Assembly: GCF_000686805.1 (NCBI RefSeq)
Contig: NZ_JMLP01000031.1
Location: 1-34,391 of the forward strand
DNA: 34,391 nt
Direction: 5' to 3'
From: Bacillus sp. UNC41MFS5
Lineage (GTDB): Bacteria; Bacillota; Bacilli; Bacillales_B; DSM-18226
A program made the translations under genes and the position numbers. Shown piece after piece: positions 8,343 through 16,664 of this stretch. Below the pieces are notes generated by a model that was given only the letters and a program-made list of their open reading frames with translations, made no database searches and had not been told where the DNA came from. The first letter of the stretch is position 1; the number at the start of each line of letters is the position of its first letter.

Positions 8343-9722
8343 TTAAACATGAACCGCATGTCCAACGGCACTAAGTAATGCCTCATGGATTGCCTCAGAA
8401 AGACTTGGGTGGGCAGCAATAAATTGTTCCATACTGTCCGTTGTCAACTCCGCATGGAGCATGATGGTACCTTGCCCTATCAGTTCAGTGGCGTGGGGCC
8501 CGACAATCGAAACGCCAACAATTTCCCCATACTCAGGTTCAACCAACACCTTTACCTTTCCAGATTGTTCATTGGAAATTAACGCCTTCCCGTTTGCGGA
8601 GAACGGAAACTCCCCAACTCGTATGTCACCATATTGGTCGATAGCCTGCTTTTCCGTTAAACCTACGCTGGCAATCTCAGGTGAGGTATAAATGCAGCGG
8701 GGAACAGCTCGATAATTTACCTGTGTATCCATCCCGCAAGCGTTTAAAGCGGCAACTGTTCCCTCATGGAAAGCCACATGGGCCAATTGAATCCCGCCGA
8801 TGACATCTCCACAGGCATAGATATTTGGAATGTTTGTTTGCATTTGCTCATTTACTACAATTCCTTGTCTTGAAAAATCAATGCCGATGTTCTCAAGACC
8901 CAAGCTATTTACCCTTGGCTTGCGGCCAATCGAAACGAGGACCAAATCTGGCTCAACCTCATGGAGACCTTTATCGTTTTCTATAAACGCCTTCTTCTGA
9001 TCATTGTTTAAATCTTTTAGTCTAGTCGAAGAAAAGATAGTAACACCGTCGTTTTCAAGCTCCTTATGTAAGATCGCAGCTACATCTTTATCTTCTCCCG
9101 GCAGCAGCTGATCCTCCATCTCCACAATGGTGACTTTTGTTCCCAATCTGCTATAAATACCAGCAAACTCACAGCCGATCACACCTCCGCCGATAATTAG
9201 CAACGAGGAAGGAATGGACTGTAGCGACATCGCCTGACCACTATGAATGATCCAATCGCCGTCAAACGGTGCAAATGGCAGCTGGATCGGTTCAGAGCCA
9301 GCTGAGATAATTATTTTGTCTGCAGTTATCTCTTCTTGGTTCCCATTATGCTCAATTCGTAAAACCCGGCTCGTTAGGAAAGACGCCGATCCCTTTACTA
9401 CCTTCACTTTATTTTTCCTCATTAAATATTGGATTCCTTGAACCAGCGTCGAAACAATCTTGTTCTTACGACCCTGGACGGTATTCCAATCAATCTCAAT
9501 GCTACCGGAGTGCAGACGAATCCCAAACTCACTCGCATGTTGAAATTTATTGTACACTCCAGCACTTTCTAAGAGGGCTTTCGTAGGCATGCACCCTTCA
9601 TTTAAACATGTACCTCCAAGCGGTCCCTGGTCTATTATTGTCACTTCATGCCCCTGCTGGGCTGCAGTAATTGCAGCCACATATCCAGCAGGACCACCAC
9701 CTATAATTGCGATCAGAGTCAT
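8343..9722 (-). CDS. acoL: Dihydrolipoamide dehydrogenase (E3) of acetoin cleavage
   Basis: A 459-residue flavoprotein that reoxidises the lipoyl group of AcoC with NAD+. It shows the FAD-binding GGGPAGYVAA at the start, the redox disulfide in GGTCLNEGCMPTKA (Cys about 40 and 45), the NAD-binding GGGVIGCEFAG and the second FAD motif IYACGDV. The C-terminal dimer-interface His-Glu pair is in HPSLSEAIHEAL. Length and order match the E3 family. It is 16 bases from acoC, with a good Shine-Dalgarno site (AAGAAGGGA). The position within acoABCL supports the aco-specific paralogue rather than PdhD. Confidence 0.93.
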   Translation of the reverse strand: MTLIAIIGGGPAGYVAAITAAQQGHEVTIIDQGPLGGTCLNEGCMPTKALLESAGVYNKFQHASEFGIRLHSGSIEIDWNTVQGRKNKIVSTLVQGIQYLMRKNKVKVVKGSASFLTSRVLRIEHNGNQEEITADKIIISAGSEPIQLPFAPFDGDWIIHSGQAMSLQSIPSSLLIIGGGVIGCEFAGIYSRLGTKVTIVEMEDQLLPGEDKDVAAILHKELENDGVTIFSSTRLKDLNNDQKKAFIENDKGLHEVEPDLVLVSIGRKPRVNSLGLENIGIDFSRQGIVVNEQMQTNIPNIYACGDVIGGIQLAHVAFHEGTVAALNACGMDTQVNYRAVPRCIYTSPEIASVGLTEKQAIDQYGDIRVGEFPFSANGKALISNEQSGKVKVLVEPEYGEIVGVSIVGPHATELIGQGTIMLHAELTTDSMEQFIAAHPSLSEAIHEALLSAVGHAVHV

Positions 9723-9738
9723 AAGAGTTCCCTTCTTT

Positions 9739-10971
9739 CTATAAAAGCATGGTTATCGGCTCTTCTAAATACTGCTTGACCGTTTGTAAAAATGCTGCAG
9801 CAGGAGCGCCATCAAGTACACGGTGGTCAAATGTCAAACTGAGCGGAAGAATACTTCTTCTTTCTAAATTTTCTCCAATATAGATTGGGGTATCATAAAC
9901 AGCACCGACACCAAGGATCCCTGTTTCAGGTGGATTTAAGACTGGTGTGAAATGCTCAACACCATAGGCTCCGAGATTACTAATCGTAAACGTGGAACCT
10001 TGCATTTCCTCGTGAGTAAGCTGAGTTTGTCTTGCTTTTTGTGCCAGGGTTTTAATACTTCGAGACAAATCAATAAGTGAACAACTTTCAGCATTGCGGA
10101 TGACTGGAACCATTAACCCTTTTTCAAGCGCAACTGCCATGCCAAGATGAACGTTCTTGAACAAATGAATTTTATCGTCCATATACGCACTATTCATCTC
10201 TCCGTGCTTCTGCAGTGAGAGCACAACGGCACGAGCAATAAAGTCGGTCACCGTTATTTTTTGATCATAACGATTTTGAACAGTTTGGGCAATTTGCTTT
10301 TGTAAAGCCATTAAATCCGTCACATCGGCCTTCATGTTAATCGTTAGCTGTGCTGTTTTTTGTAGGCTGTCAAACATTCGTCCAGCAATCACTTTTCGAA
10401 TTCCACTGAGAGGGATTTGCTGGGTCTCCTCTATTGGGTTCACCGGAGTTTCGACTGTTTCCTTTTTCTCCTCTGCCTGAGGCGAAGCTGAATTTTTTAT
10501 GGCTGTCTCTACATCTTCCTTTGTTATTCTTCCTCCAGGCCCCGTTCCTTTGATATTTTCAATAGTAAGGTTGGCTGCTTCCACGATTTTCCTTGCGACT
10601 GGGGAAATTTTCACGCGATTCCGAGCCGCTTTTACTGAAGTGATAGACTCTTGTTTTTCATTTACAGATGTGGCATTTTCCACTTCAGTTTTTTGGGCTT
10701 CTTCGACTGCCAACGCAGCAGCTACTTCTTCACCCGGGATTCCGATATAACAAATCACAGTCCCAGGAGGAACCCCTTCTCCTTCGGGAACAGCAATTCT
10801 CAATACTGTTCCCTCCGCAGGAGATTCCACATCAATTTCAATTTTTTCTGAACTGACGCTTGCAATCGGTTCACCCTTTTCGACAGGGTCTCCAACTCCT
10901 TTATTCCATATCGATACAGTGCCTTCTTTCATGGCCATTCCCAATTTCGGCATCACAACTTCTACCGCCAT
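9739..10971 (-). CDS. acoC: Acetoin cleavage system E2, dihydrolipoamide acetyltransferase
   Basis: A 410-residue E2 that accepts the acetyl group from AcoAB on lipoate and passes it to CoA. The order is one lipoyl domain (1-80, lipoyl Lys in SSEKIEIDVESP), an Ala/Glu/Lys-rich linker, and a peripheral subunit-binding domain (SPVARKIVEAANL...GTGPGGRITKEDV). A second linker leads to the catalytic domain, which ends with the active-site motif DHRVLDGAPAA. It lies 27 bases after acoB and is cotranscribed with it. The single lipoyl domain and the operon context separate it from PdhC. Confidence 0.93.
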   Translation of the reverse strand: MAVEVVMPKLGMAMKEGTVSIWNKGVGDPVEKGEPIASVSSEKIEIDVESPAEGTVLRIAVPEGEGVPPGTVICYIGIPGEEVAAALAVEEAQKTEVENATSVNEKQESITSVKAARNRVKISPVARKIVEAANLTIENIKGTGPGGRITKEDVETAIKNSASPQAEEKKETVETPVNPIEETQQIPLSGIRKVIAGRMFDSLQKTAQLTINMKADVTDLMALQKQIAQTVQNRYDQKITVTDFIARAVVLSLQKHGEMNSAYMDDKIHLFKNVHLGMAVALEKGLMVPVIRNAESCSLIDLSRSIKTLAQKARQTQLTHEEMQGSTFTISNLGAYGVEHFTPVLNPPETGILGVGAVYDTPIYIGENLERRSILPLSLTFDHRVLDGAPAAAFLQTVKQYLEEPITMLL

Positions 10972-10998
10972 GTCTATCTCTCCTTCCCGCTCTCTGAT

Positions 10999-12027
10999 TT
11001 ATACTTCTAGGGGTGCACCTACTAGTTCTGTTGCCACTTTAATTACTGTTTCTGCTTTAGGCAGATAAATATCCTCGAGCACCGGTGAGAAAGGTACAGG
11101 CGTGTGCGGTGCCGTAATTCGTTTAATTGGAGCATCAAGTGTATCGAATCCTTTATCGGCAACAAGTGCTGCGATATCCGTAGCAATACTGCATCTTGGA
11201 TTTGCTTCATCGATTACGATTAGGCGGTTGGTTTTTGCTACAGACGAAAGAATCGTTTCTTCATCCATAGGTGACAAGCTGCGCGGATCAACGACTTCCA
11301 CTTCAATTCCTTTTTCTGAAAGTTGCTCAGCAGCTTCCAATGCGGTATGTACCATCTTGCCAACCGCTACAATGGTTACATCTGACCCTTCCCGCTTGAT
11401 ATCTGCTTTACCAATTGGAATCGTATAATAGCCTTCTGGAACATCGCCTGTCATATTATAAAGTGTTTTATCCTCAAAAAAGATGACAGGATCATTATCT
11501 TCGATCGCAGCAAGTAATAGTCCTTTCGCTTCATAAGGGGTGGATGGGACAACCACTTTCACACCTGGAATCGCAGTAAACAATGCATATAAACTTTGAG
11601 AGTGCTGAGCAGCCGCTCTAAATCCCGCACCATGCATGGTTCGAATGGTAACTGGAACCTGTGCCTTGCCCCCAAACATATAGCGGAATTTTGCCCCTTG
11701 ATTTAATACTTCATCTAAACAGCTTCCAATAAAGTCGTTAAACATTAATTCAGCAATTGGCCTTAAACCGGTTGATGCAGCCGCCATCGCTGCGCCCATA
11801 TAACCTGCTTCTGTAATTGGGGTATCCAAAATTCTCTCCCGTCCAAACTCCTGAACAAGCCCTTTCGTGACCCCGAGAACTCCGCCCCATGCATCTTCGT
11901 CCTGTAAGTGATCCACTTCAGCACCGCCGGCCACGTCCTCACCTAATAAAATGACATTTTCGTCCTTACGCATTGCAAGTTTCATAGCCTCATTAATCGC
12001 TGCTGACATACTCAATTTCCTTGCCAT
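10999..12027 (-). CDS. acoB: Acetoin cleavage system E1 beta subunit
   Basis: A 342-residue beta subunit of the thiamine-diphosphate E1 that splits acetoin to acetaldehyde and an acetyl group. It carries the conserved N-terminal LLGEDVAGG. The region DTPITEAGYMGAAMAAA contains the Glu that activates TPP. It also has FNDFI, the conserved HGAGFRAAAQHSQS segment and, in the C-terminal domain, VDPRSLSPMDEETI. It starts 117 bases after acoA with a good AAGGAGG site. The gap is longer than others in the operon but holds no promoter I can support. Confidence 0.93.
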   Translation of the reverse strand: MARKLSMSAAINEAMKLAMRKDENVILLGEDVAGGAEVDHLQDEDAWGGVLGVTKGLVQEFGRERILDTPITEAGYMGAAMAAASTGLRPIAELMFNDFIGSCLDEVLNQGAKFRYMFGGKAQVPVTIRTMHGAGFRAAAQHSQSLYALFTAIPGVKVVVPSTPYEAKGLLLAAIEDNDPVIFFEDKTLYNMTGDVPEGYYTIPIGKADIKREGSDVTIVAVGKMVHTALEAAEQLSEKGIEVEVVDPRSLSPMDEETILSSVAKTNRLIVIDEANPRCSIATDIAALVADKGFDTLDAPIKRITAPHTPVPFSPVLEDIYLPKAETVIKVATELVGAPLEV

Positions 12028-12144
12028 AATCGAATTCCTCCTTTTAATTAGTCGATCAATAAAATTACTAAATTCTAAACTTATTAATCGGGGCTGCTCC
12101 TATAAGCCGTCCTTTTTGAATCACCAATTTCAGGGTTCTTCATT

Positions 12145-13137
12145 TTAATAAGACACATAAACATCGGTTAACAACTCAGAAGGACTTGGGTACGGGCTCT
12201 CTTCACTGAACTTCACAGCTTGATTTACCGCTTCTTCAACTGAGTTTTCTAATTTGGTTAATTCGTTTTCAGCTAACAGCCCCTCGCTTAGCAAGTGATT
12301 TCTAAAAAGTAGAATGGCATCTTTATCCGTTTTATGCTCGACCTTTTCTTGGTCCGTTTTGTATTTTTGAGCATCTCCTTCGAAATGGCCATAATTTCGA
12401 TACGTCACACATTCTATTAGTGTTGGACCTTCCCCGCGGCGTGCCCTCGCAACAGCTTCTTCTGCTGCTTGGTAGACTGCGAGAACATCTTTTCCATCTA
12501 CCTTAATACCTGGGATATTATATCCAATCGCCCGATCAACAATGGATTTACAGCTTGACGCATAGGTAAATGGAGTAGCCTCTGCATAGCCGTTATTTTC
12601 GGCAACAAAAACGACTGGAAGATTCCATATAGCAGCAAGATTAATTCCTTCATGGAAAGTCCCGTGGTTTTGGGCGCCATCTCCAAAGAAACAAACGCTT
12701 ACATCCTCAGTCTTCTTATACTTAGCTGTTAAAGCAGAACCGCATGCGAGAGGAAAGCCACCGCCGACAATTCCATTCGCACCCAGCATCCCTTTATCAA
12801 GGTCGGCAATATGCATAGATCCGCCCTTTCCTTTGCATAAACCAGTTACTTTCCCGTAAATTTCCGCCATCATCCCATTTAAATCACAGCCTTTGGCAAT
12901 ACAATGACCGTGTCCGCGATGGGTACTTGTTATACTATCTTTATCAGTTAAATGGGCACAAACGCCCACAGCAACAGCTTCTTCTCCTGCGTATAAATGA
13001 ACAAATCCTGGCAAGATTCCCTGTGCAAATAACTCATGCACACTGTCCTCAAAGTTTCGGATTTCTAGCATTTTTTGATACATCCATTGTGCTTTTTCCT
13101 TTGTTAAAGCTACATCTTTACTATCCATCGTTCTCAT
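12145..13137 (-). CDS. acoA: Acetoin cleavage system E1 alpha subunit
   Basis: A 330-residue TPP-binding alpha subunit of the acetoin E1. The TPP/magnesium motif begins with GDGAQNHGTFHEG and ends with NN about 30 residues later. HRGHGHCIAKG and KGGSMHI, which contact the cofactor and substrate, are present. The frame is open upstream to 13209, but that extension contains the sigma-54 promoter. The correct start is therefore the ATG at 13137 (product MRTMDSKD), with AGGAGG 7 bases upstream. It is the first gene of the acoABCL-bdhA operon. Confidence 0.94.
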   Translation of the reverse strand: MRTMDSKDVALTKEKAQWMYQKMLEIRNFEDSVHELFAQGILPGFVHLYAGEEAVAVGVCAHLTDKDSITSTHRGHGHCIAKGCDLNGMMAEIYGKVTGLCKGKGGSMHIADLDKGMLGANGIVGGGFPLACGSALTAKYKKTEDVSVCFFGDGAQNHGTFHEGINLAAIWNLPVVFVAENNGYAEATPFTYASSCKSIVDRAIGYNIPGIKVDGKDVLAVYQAAEEAVARARRGEGPTLIECVTYRNYGHFEGDAQKYKTDQEKVEHKTDKDAILLFRNHLLSEGLLAENELTKLENSVEEAVNQAVKFSEESPYPSPSELLTDVYVSY

Positions 13138-13177
13138 TTTTTCAGCCTCCCTGGAAAAATTTATTACAACTTTATTA

Positions 13178-13195
13178 ATGCAAGAACCGTGCCAA
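13178..13195 (-). promoter_or_regulatory. Sigma-54 (-24/-12) promoter of the aco operon
   Basis: On the minus strand TGGCACGGTTCTTGCA matches the consensus TGGCACRNNNNTTGCW. The GG of -24 and GC of -12 are intact (GTGCCA at 13189-13194 and TGCAA at 13179-13183 on the plus strand). It is 41 bases upstream of the acoA ATG. Confidence 0.92.
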
Positions 13196-13242
13196 AAAAC
13201 GGAAGACATATTCTCAATGCCTTAACGAAAATTCAGGTACAA

Positions 13243-13286
13243 AAAAAGAGACAAAACGAAACAACTGTCTCGTTTTGTCTCTTTTT
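13243..13286. promoter_or_regulatory. Long palindrome, candidate AcoR upstream activating site
   Basis: Two 21-base arms (13243-13263 and 13266-13286) match with one mismatch; the core is GAGACAAAACGA / TCGTTTTGTCTC. Its centre is about 95 bases upstream of the expected sigma-54 start, a normal enhancer distance. The A/T ends could also make it a bidirectional terminator, but no gene on either strand obviously needs one here. Confidence 0.55.
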
Positions 13287-13287
13287 G

Positions 13288-13549
13288 ATTACTTTCCAGG
13301 TAGCTACTAAATTAATTTTCCATAAAGCCTTAGTAAATTTGCTTCTTAGCCTTTTTATTGCAAGAGGTTGGAGAAAATATATTCTTATCTAGTGATCTCA
13401 TCTTATCGATTGTTGAATATGACACTTGCTGCTGAATCTCTGCATCTGAATTTCTTTTCACTTTTTTTAAATATCATAGTGACTTGTCATGAAAACCAGC
13501 ATTCTATGTATATTAAAAAAGGACCGTTCAACTAAATAGAGATTCTCTC
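13288..13549. other. Gene-free stretch
   Basis: AT-rich; I see no supported gene, repeat or strong hairpin. Confidence 0.4.
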
Positions 13550-13687
13550 TTATTGTTTTTTAATATGCGTAACTACCGCGAATAAATTTTCACTTGGATC
13601 CGAGACCTTGATCTCAACAATTTTATATCCATTCCCTCCATTTTTGCAGTCTTGTTCCCTTGATGTTTTGAATTGAATGTTATTCAT
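13550..13687 (-). CDS. Small hypothetical protein (45 aa)
   Basis: The frame opens at ATG 13687 with GGAAGGAAG about 8 bases upstream and encodes MNNIQFKTSREQDCKNGGNG, then YKIVEIKVSDPSENLFAVVTHIKKQ. The second half alternates hydrophobic and polar residues as a beta hairpin would. I do not recognise it, and the function is unknown. It stands alone between the aco promoter and the repeat-rich region. The good ribosome binding site and normal composition favour a real gene. Confidence 0.5.
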   Translation of the reverse strand: MNNIQFKTSREQDCKNGGNGYKIVEIKVSDPSENLFAVVTHIKKQ

Positions 13688-13903
13688 TGTCCTACTTCCT
13701 TCCTAGAAAAATTTCTCACAGAAGTTACTATATGCTGTATGTTTTAAATATGTGCATGAATTTTTTTCAAATTGCTATTGTTTTTCATTTATTTAAATTA
13801 GATTTTTTCCATTCAAACGTATTTTTCTTCACAACAAAAAAGCAGCCTCTTTAAGACTAAGCCGTTCTCTTTTGGAGTACCCGCACCTATAAAAACACGT
13901 ATT

Positions 13904-13946
13904 AAAGCAGTGCATTTCTCATAAGAAATTGCACCGCTTTTTTTAT
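13904..13946 (+). terminator. Hairpin followed by T run
   Basis: GCAGTGCATTTCT pairs with AGAAATTGCACCGC around CATA, with a run of seven T on the plus strand. No clear gene precedes it. The overlapping 66-codon minus-strand frame (13813-14013) has no ribosome binding site, so I do not call it. I see nothing else in 13688-14111. Confidence 0.6.
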
Positions 13947-14111
13947 TGATATAACAAGGTTTCTTCACCTTTTTGGATATAAATAGCGGGTATAAAAACC
14001 ATATTGTTAACACTAATCATAATTTAAATTATGGTACTTGCTAAATAGTATGCGATTAGAATGCTAATGTAGTTTTGGTAAAAAGCTGTAAAGATATTAT
14101 TCATATGTAAT

Positions 14112-14171
14112 AAAAACAGCGACAAGTTTAATTTCACTTGTCGCTGTTTTTAAACTAAAGCTACCCGTTAG
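14112..14171 (+). repeat. L-U-T repeat copy 1 (unit only, interrupted by IS110 element)
   Basis: Unit with a perfect 16-bp stem (AAAAACAGCGACAAGT / ACTTGTCGCTGTTTTT), then TTAAACTAAAGCTACCC and GTTAG (14167-14171). The IS110 left end begins at 14172. The left arm is not recognisable. Confidence 0.65.
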
Positions 14172-14425
14172 CCATCCATGAAGCGCAAAATCGGCGCTTC
14201 ACCACAAAGAATGAAAATGTATTGAATCCGTCCATACTGCTTCTAAGGCTGGGAGAGGAAGGTCGATAAACTATGGTGCCTTAGAGCCCATCCGTTAGTC
14301 TGACTCCAACGACCACGGTGCACCACAAACTGTCGCTCCCTTACGGGAAGCACTCATGGTAGATTAATCCTAATTCTGATTGTTGCACCAGCCTCCAATT
14401 TTCAAGCCTAGAAAGGAAGATTTCA
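14172..14425 (+). ncRNA. IS110 non-coding left end, candidate bridge RNA
   Basis: A 254-base structured, gene-free segment between the GTTAG of a repeat and the IS110-type transposase start. It opens with CCATCCATG and a stem GAAGCGC-loop-GCGCTTC, and later holds GTCTGACTCCAACGACCACG. For IS110 elements such as IS621 the bridge RNA is known to lie in the left non-coding end. The assignment rests on position and on a conserved second copy at 17876-18127 lacking the transposase. Confidence 0.6.
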
Positions 14426-15050
14426 ATGGATGTAATCATTGAAAGTGCATGTGGTTTGGATGTCCATAAGGACAATATCACTGCTTGTATTATGACTTCA
14501 GAAGGAAAGGAGGTTCAAACATTTTCTACTAAAACAGTTTTTCTATTAAAGTTATTGGACTGGATTAAGGAGAATAATTGTACTCATGTAGCTATGGAAA
14601 GTACGAGTGTTTATTGGAAACCTATTGTTAACTTATTGAGTCCGAAGGAATAGAGTTTTTAGTTGTAAATGCCCAACACATGAAGGTACTTCCGGGACGC
14701 AAAACGGATGTTAAAGATGCCGAATGGATAGCCCAACTTCTTCGATGGACTACTGAAAGCAAGCTTCATTCCTGATCGGAATCAACGAGAATTGCGGGAA
14801 CTTGTACGCTATCGAAATTGGTACGAACGTTGGAAACCAATTCCCGACTGCCGCACATTTGTGTTCATGGGCAGCCTTGGTTCCTGGACACAATGAAAGC
14901 GCAGGTAAAAGGAAATCTAGCAGATCAAAAAAGGGAAATAAGTATTTAAGATCCGCATTAACAGAAGCAGCTCAATCAGTAAGAGGGTCAAAAAACTATC
15001 TCGGTGCACTGTATAGACGCACATCTGGACAAAAATTGCAGGAATCATAA
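14426..15050 (+). pseudogene. IS110-family transposase remnant
   Basis: Decayed DEDD-type transposase/recombinase. It begins with ESACGLDVHKDNITACI after GAAAGGAAG, as in intact IS110 enzymes, and includes VAMESTSVYWKP. One lost base near 14640 shifts the frame into a stop; the true sequence continues as EGIEFLVVNAQHMKVLPGRK and KTDVKDAEWIAQLL. A second shift falls near 14745, before LKASFIPDRNQRELRELVRYR. A large internal deletion near 14820 then joins directly to the C-terminal FPTAAHLCSWAALVPGHNES and KKGNKYLRSALTEAAQSVRG, which carries the conserved Ser region. The end of the protein is missing. It is therefore inactive, but its left non-coding end is intact in appearance. Confidence 0.85.
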
Positions 15051-15054
15051 TTAG

Positions 15055-15273
15055 TAAGAGATATATAAAGTATGTTGTTTCATGACTAAGTAAACCACCA
15101 TCTTTTACTTTCCAAAGGTGGAAATTCAATAAAGCATTTATTTTATATATAAGATTTCCAACTGTAACATACGCCAAGGTAGGGTAATATATTTTGAAGT
15201 TTCTCCAGTCTCCCCATTTCCATGAGGATAGTAAACTTAAGATTGCTACAACAATTTGAAATATTGTCCTCAC
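15055..15273 (-). pseudogene. CBO0543-type membrane protein, truncated
   Basis: The N-terminal part (about 73 residues) of a small membrane protein like the one at 15461-15928. A hydrophobic start is followed by SWKWGDWRNFKIYYPTLAYV, a family-like motif, and then a second hydrophobic stretch. The frame continues past 15055 only into antisense IS110 sequence, so the C-terminal half is missing. The function of the family is unknown. It is separated from its neighbour by repeat copy 2. Confidence 0.6.
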
Positions 15274-15344
15274 ATCTCATTTTTGTCATTACGAGATATT
15301 ATCTCAAATTTTCATTTTTTAATTCTTTACTACTTCATATTCAA

Positions 15345-15430
15345 TTATTCTGCCACGTTATTACAACAAGAAAAGGGATTGCCACAGCAGTCCCAAACTT
15401 AAACTCTTGCTTCCGTAAGTTGAACAAAAG
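15345..15430 (+). repeat. L-U-T repeat copy 2
   Basis: Left arm CTGCCACGTTA, ACAACAAG, stem GGGATTGC / GCAGTCCC, then TTAAACTCTTGCTTCC and GTAAG-TTGAACAAAAG, the start of a second unit. On the minus strand the stem is followed by CUUUUCUU and can terminate the CBO0543-type gene. Confidence 0.75.
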
Positions 15431-15460
15431 TTCTATTTTATAATAGGTTTCGAATGAATT

Positions 15461-15928
15461 TTACTTAACATTTTCCTTTTCAAAGATTTCTTCCTGCCAT
15501 AACTGATAAAGATATAGAATGACGGCTAAAATTGTCATTGCTAAAAGATTTTTTAAAGGAGAGAAACTACCAGTTTCTCTTATCTCTAGCTTGTTTAACA
15601 TTTTAGTAAGACCCATCCCATACAAGAGGTCAATAATTAAATTAACAATTATATAAATCCAAAATTTACGAAATGAAAAATAAAATATCCATATAGTCCC
15701 CACCAAAAAAACACCATAAACAGTAAATAATGGTGCTAATTTGTCCCATGTAAAAAGAGTCTCTTTAAATTTCCACCAGTTATATGACCAAGCCATTTGA
15801 GCCAATATTGTGTTTAGCACTGTGGCAAATAGAGCAACAGGCATATATCTTCGAATTGCCGAACCATTTAAAAAGAACAATGAAATCCACGGGATAATAA
15901 ATAAAGACCAAATTACTACCTTAACCAT
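15461..15928 (-). CDS. CBO0543-type integral membrane protein
   Basis: 155 residues with four or five predicted membrane helices: 3-20, 27-48, 64-86, 89-108 and a C-terminal helix near 128-146. The helix-linking segment SYNWWKFKETLFTWDKLAPL and the charged tail (WQEEIFEKENVK) fit the CBO0543 group of Bacillus and Clostridium hypothetical proteins. No catalytic motif is visible and the function is unknown. AAGGG lies about 10 bases before the ATG. A second, truncated relative lies downstream, so the pair may be a duplication. Confidence 0.7.
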   Translation of the reverse strand: MVKVVIWSLFIIPWISLFFLNGSAIRRYMPVALFATVLNTILAQMAWSYNWWKFKETLFTWDKLAPLFTVYGVFLVGTIWIFYFSFRKFWIYIIVNLIIDLLYGMGLTKMLNKLEIRETGSFSPLKNLLAMTILAVILYLYQLWQEEIFEKENVK

Positions 15929-16000
15929 TTTTTTATGTCCCTTCTGTGAGCTTTAATGTAGTATGCCATTTCTGGTTAGGTAATATGATTTTTTTATTTA

Positions 16001-16090
16001 ACTATCCTGCCACGTTAGCATAATAAGAAAAAGCTGCCACTTAGACAGCACTGGTTTTTCGTTAAAACAACAGTCAGTTCAATAAAAATG
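16001..16090 (+). repeat. L-U-T repeat copy 3 (one and a half units)
   Basis: Left arm ACTATCCTGCCACGTTAG, AATAAGAAAAA and stem GCTG / CAGC. A second unit start, CAGTTCAATAAAAATGCAG, follows about 50 bases later. Same orientation as the other copies. Confidence 0.7.
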
Positions 16091-16104
16091 CAGTTGGGAA
16101 TCTT

Positions 16105-16142
16105 AAAAAGAGCAATCAGGCTAATCCCATTTGCTCTTTTTT
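16105..16142. terminator. Bidirectional terminator
   Basis: Stem AAAAAGAGCAA / TTGCTCTTTTT, with T runs on both strands. It is downstream of the His-rich spore protein gene (minus strand). The remaining bases to 16381 hold a 32-codon minus-strand frame without a ribosome binding site, not called. Confidence 0.7.
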
Positions 16143-16381
16143 CATATTATTGATTAGCCTGTTTAACCCATTTAGCACCTATTTTGTGCGTTTACCTTGA
16201 TCTCCACATCCAATACCATATCGCCTTTTTGCACTACTGGTGCATTTGTTAAAACGGTTTTTCCCAACATAAATAGCAGGATAAGTGGAAAAATTCCCCG
16301 ATAAGACAAATGTTTATTTTTAAAATAACGTCATGTGCAAAATTAACTAATATTAATTAAAGAGTCTAGTAAGAACAATCT

Positions 16382-16597
16382 CTAACAGCAGCCACCATAT
16401 CCATGATGAAATGGATAGCCGCTATATCCATGATGGAATGGATAGCCACCATAACCATGATGGAATGGATAGCCACCATATCCATGATGGAATGGGTGAC
16501 CACCATATCCATGATGGAATGGGTGACCACCATAACCCATTCCATAACCAGGATAACCTCCATAACCCATACCGCTTCCAAAGAAATCTCTTTCCAT
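16382..16597 (-). CDS. Gly/Tyr/His-rich repeat protein, probable spore coat protein
   Basis: 71 residues. After MERDFFGSGMGYGGYPGYG come five tandem copies of a nine-residue unit, GYGG(H/Y)PFHH, and the protein ends in GGCC. Eleven His and many Gly and Tyr residues suggest an insoluble, possibly metal-binding surface protein. Such compositions are common among Bacillus coat and crust proteins, but I recognise no named orthologue. GAGGAGGGG lies before the ATG. YjcZ-type peptides lie about 500 bases away on the other strand, which supports a spore role. The DNA repeat has a 27-base period, so copy number can change by slippage. Confidence 0.7.
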   Translation of the reverse strand: MERDFFGSGMGYGGYPGYGMGYGGHPFHHGYGGHPFHHGYGGYPFHHGYGGYPFHHGYSGYPFHHGYGGCC

Positions 16598-16664
16598 TTA
16601 ATATCCCCTCCTCAAATTGTTTCAAAAATAGTGTATGTGTCCATTTTTAAAGAGGAATAGATAT

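Noticed and set aside
7469..11428. Plus-strand frames across the aco genes
   Set aside because: Antisense shadows of well-identified minus-strand enzymes.
13138..13209. N-terminal extension of acoA from the upstream start at 13209
   Set aside because: It would place the -24/-12 promoter inside the coding region; a better start with AGGAGG exists at 13137.
13813..14013. 66-codon minus-strand frame
   Set aside because: No ribosome binding site, overlaps a clear terminator hairpin, and composition is not protein-like.
16366..16660. Several frames on both strands over the His-rich gene
   Set aside because: They are translations of the 27-base DNA repeat in other frames; only the minus-strand frame starting at 16597 has a Shine-Dalgarno and a spore-like composition.
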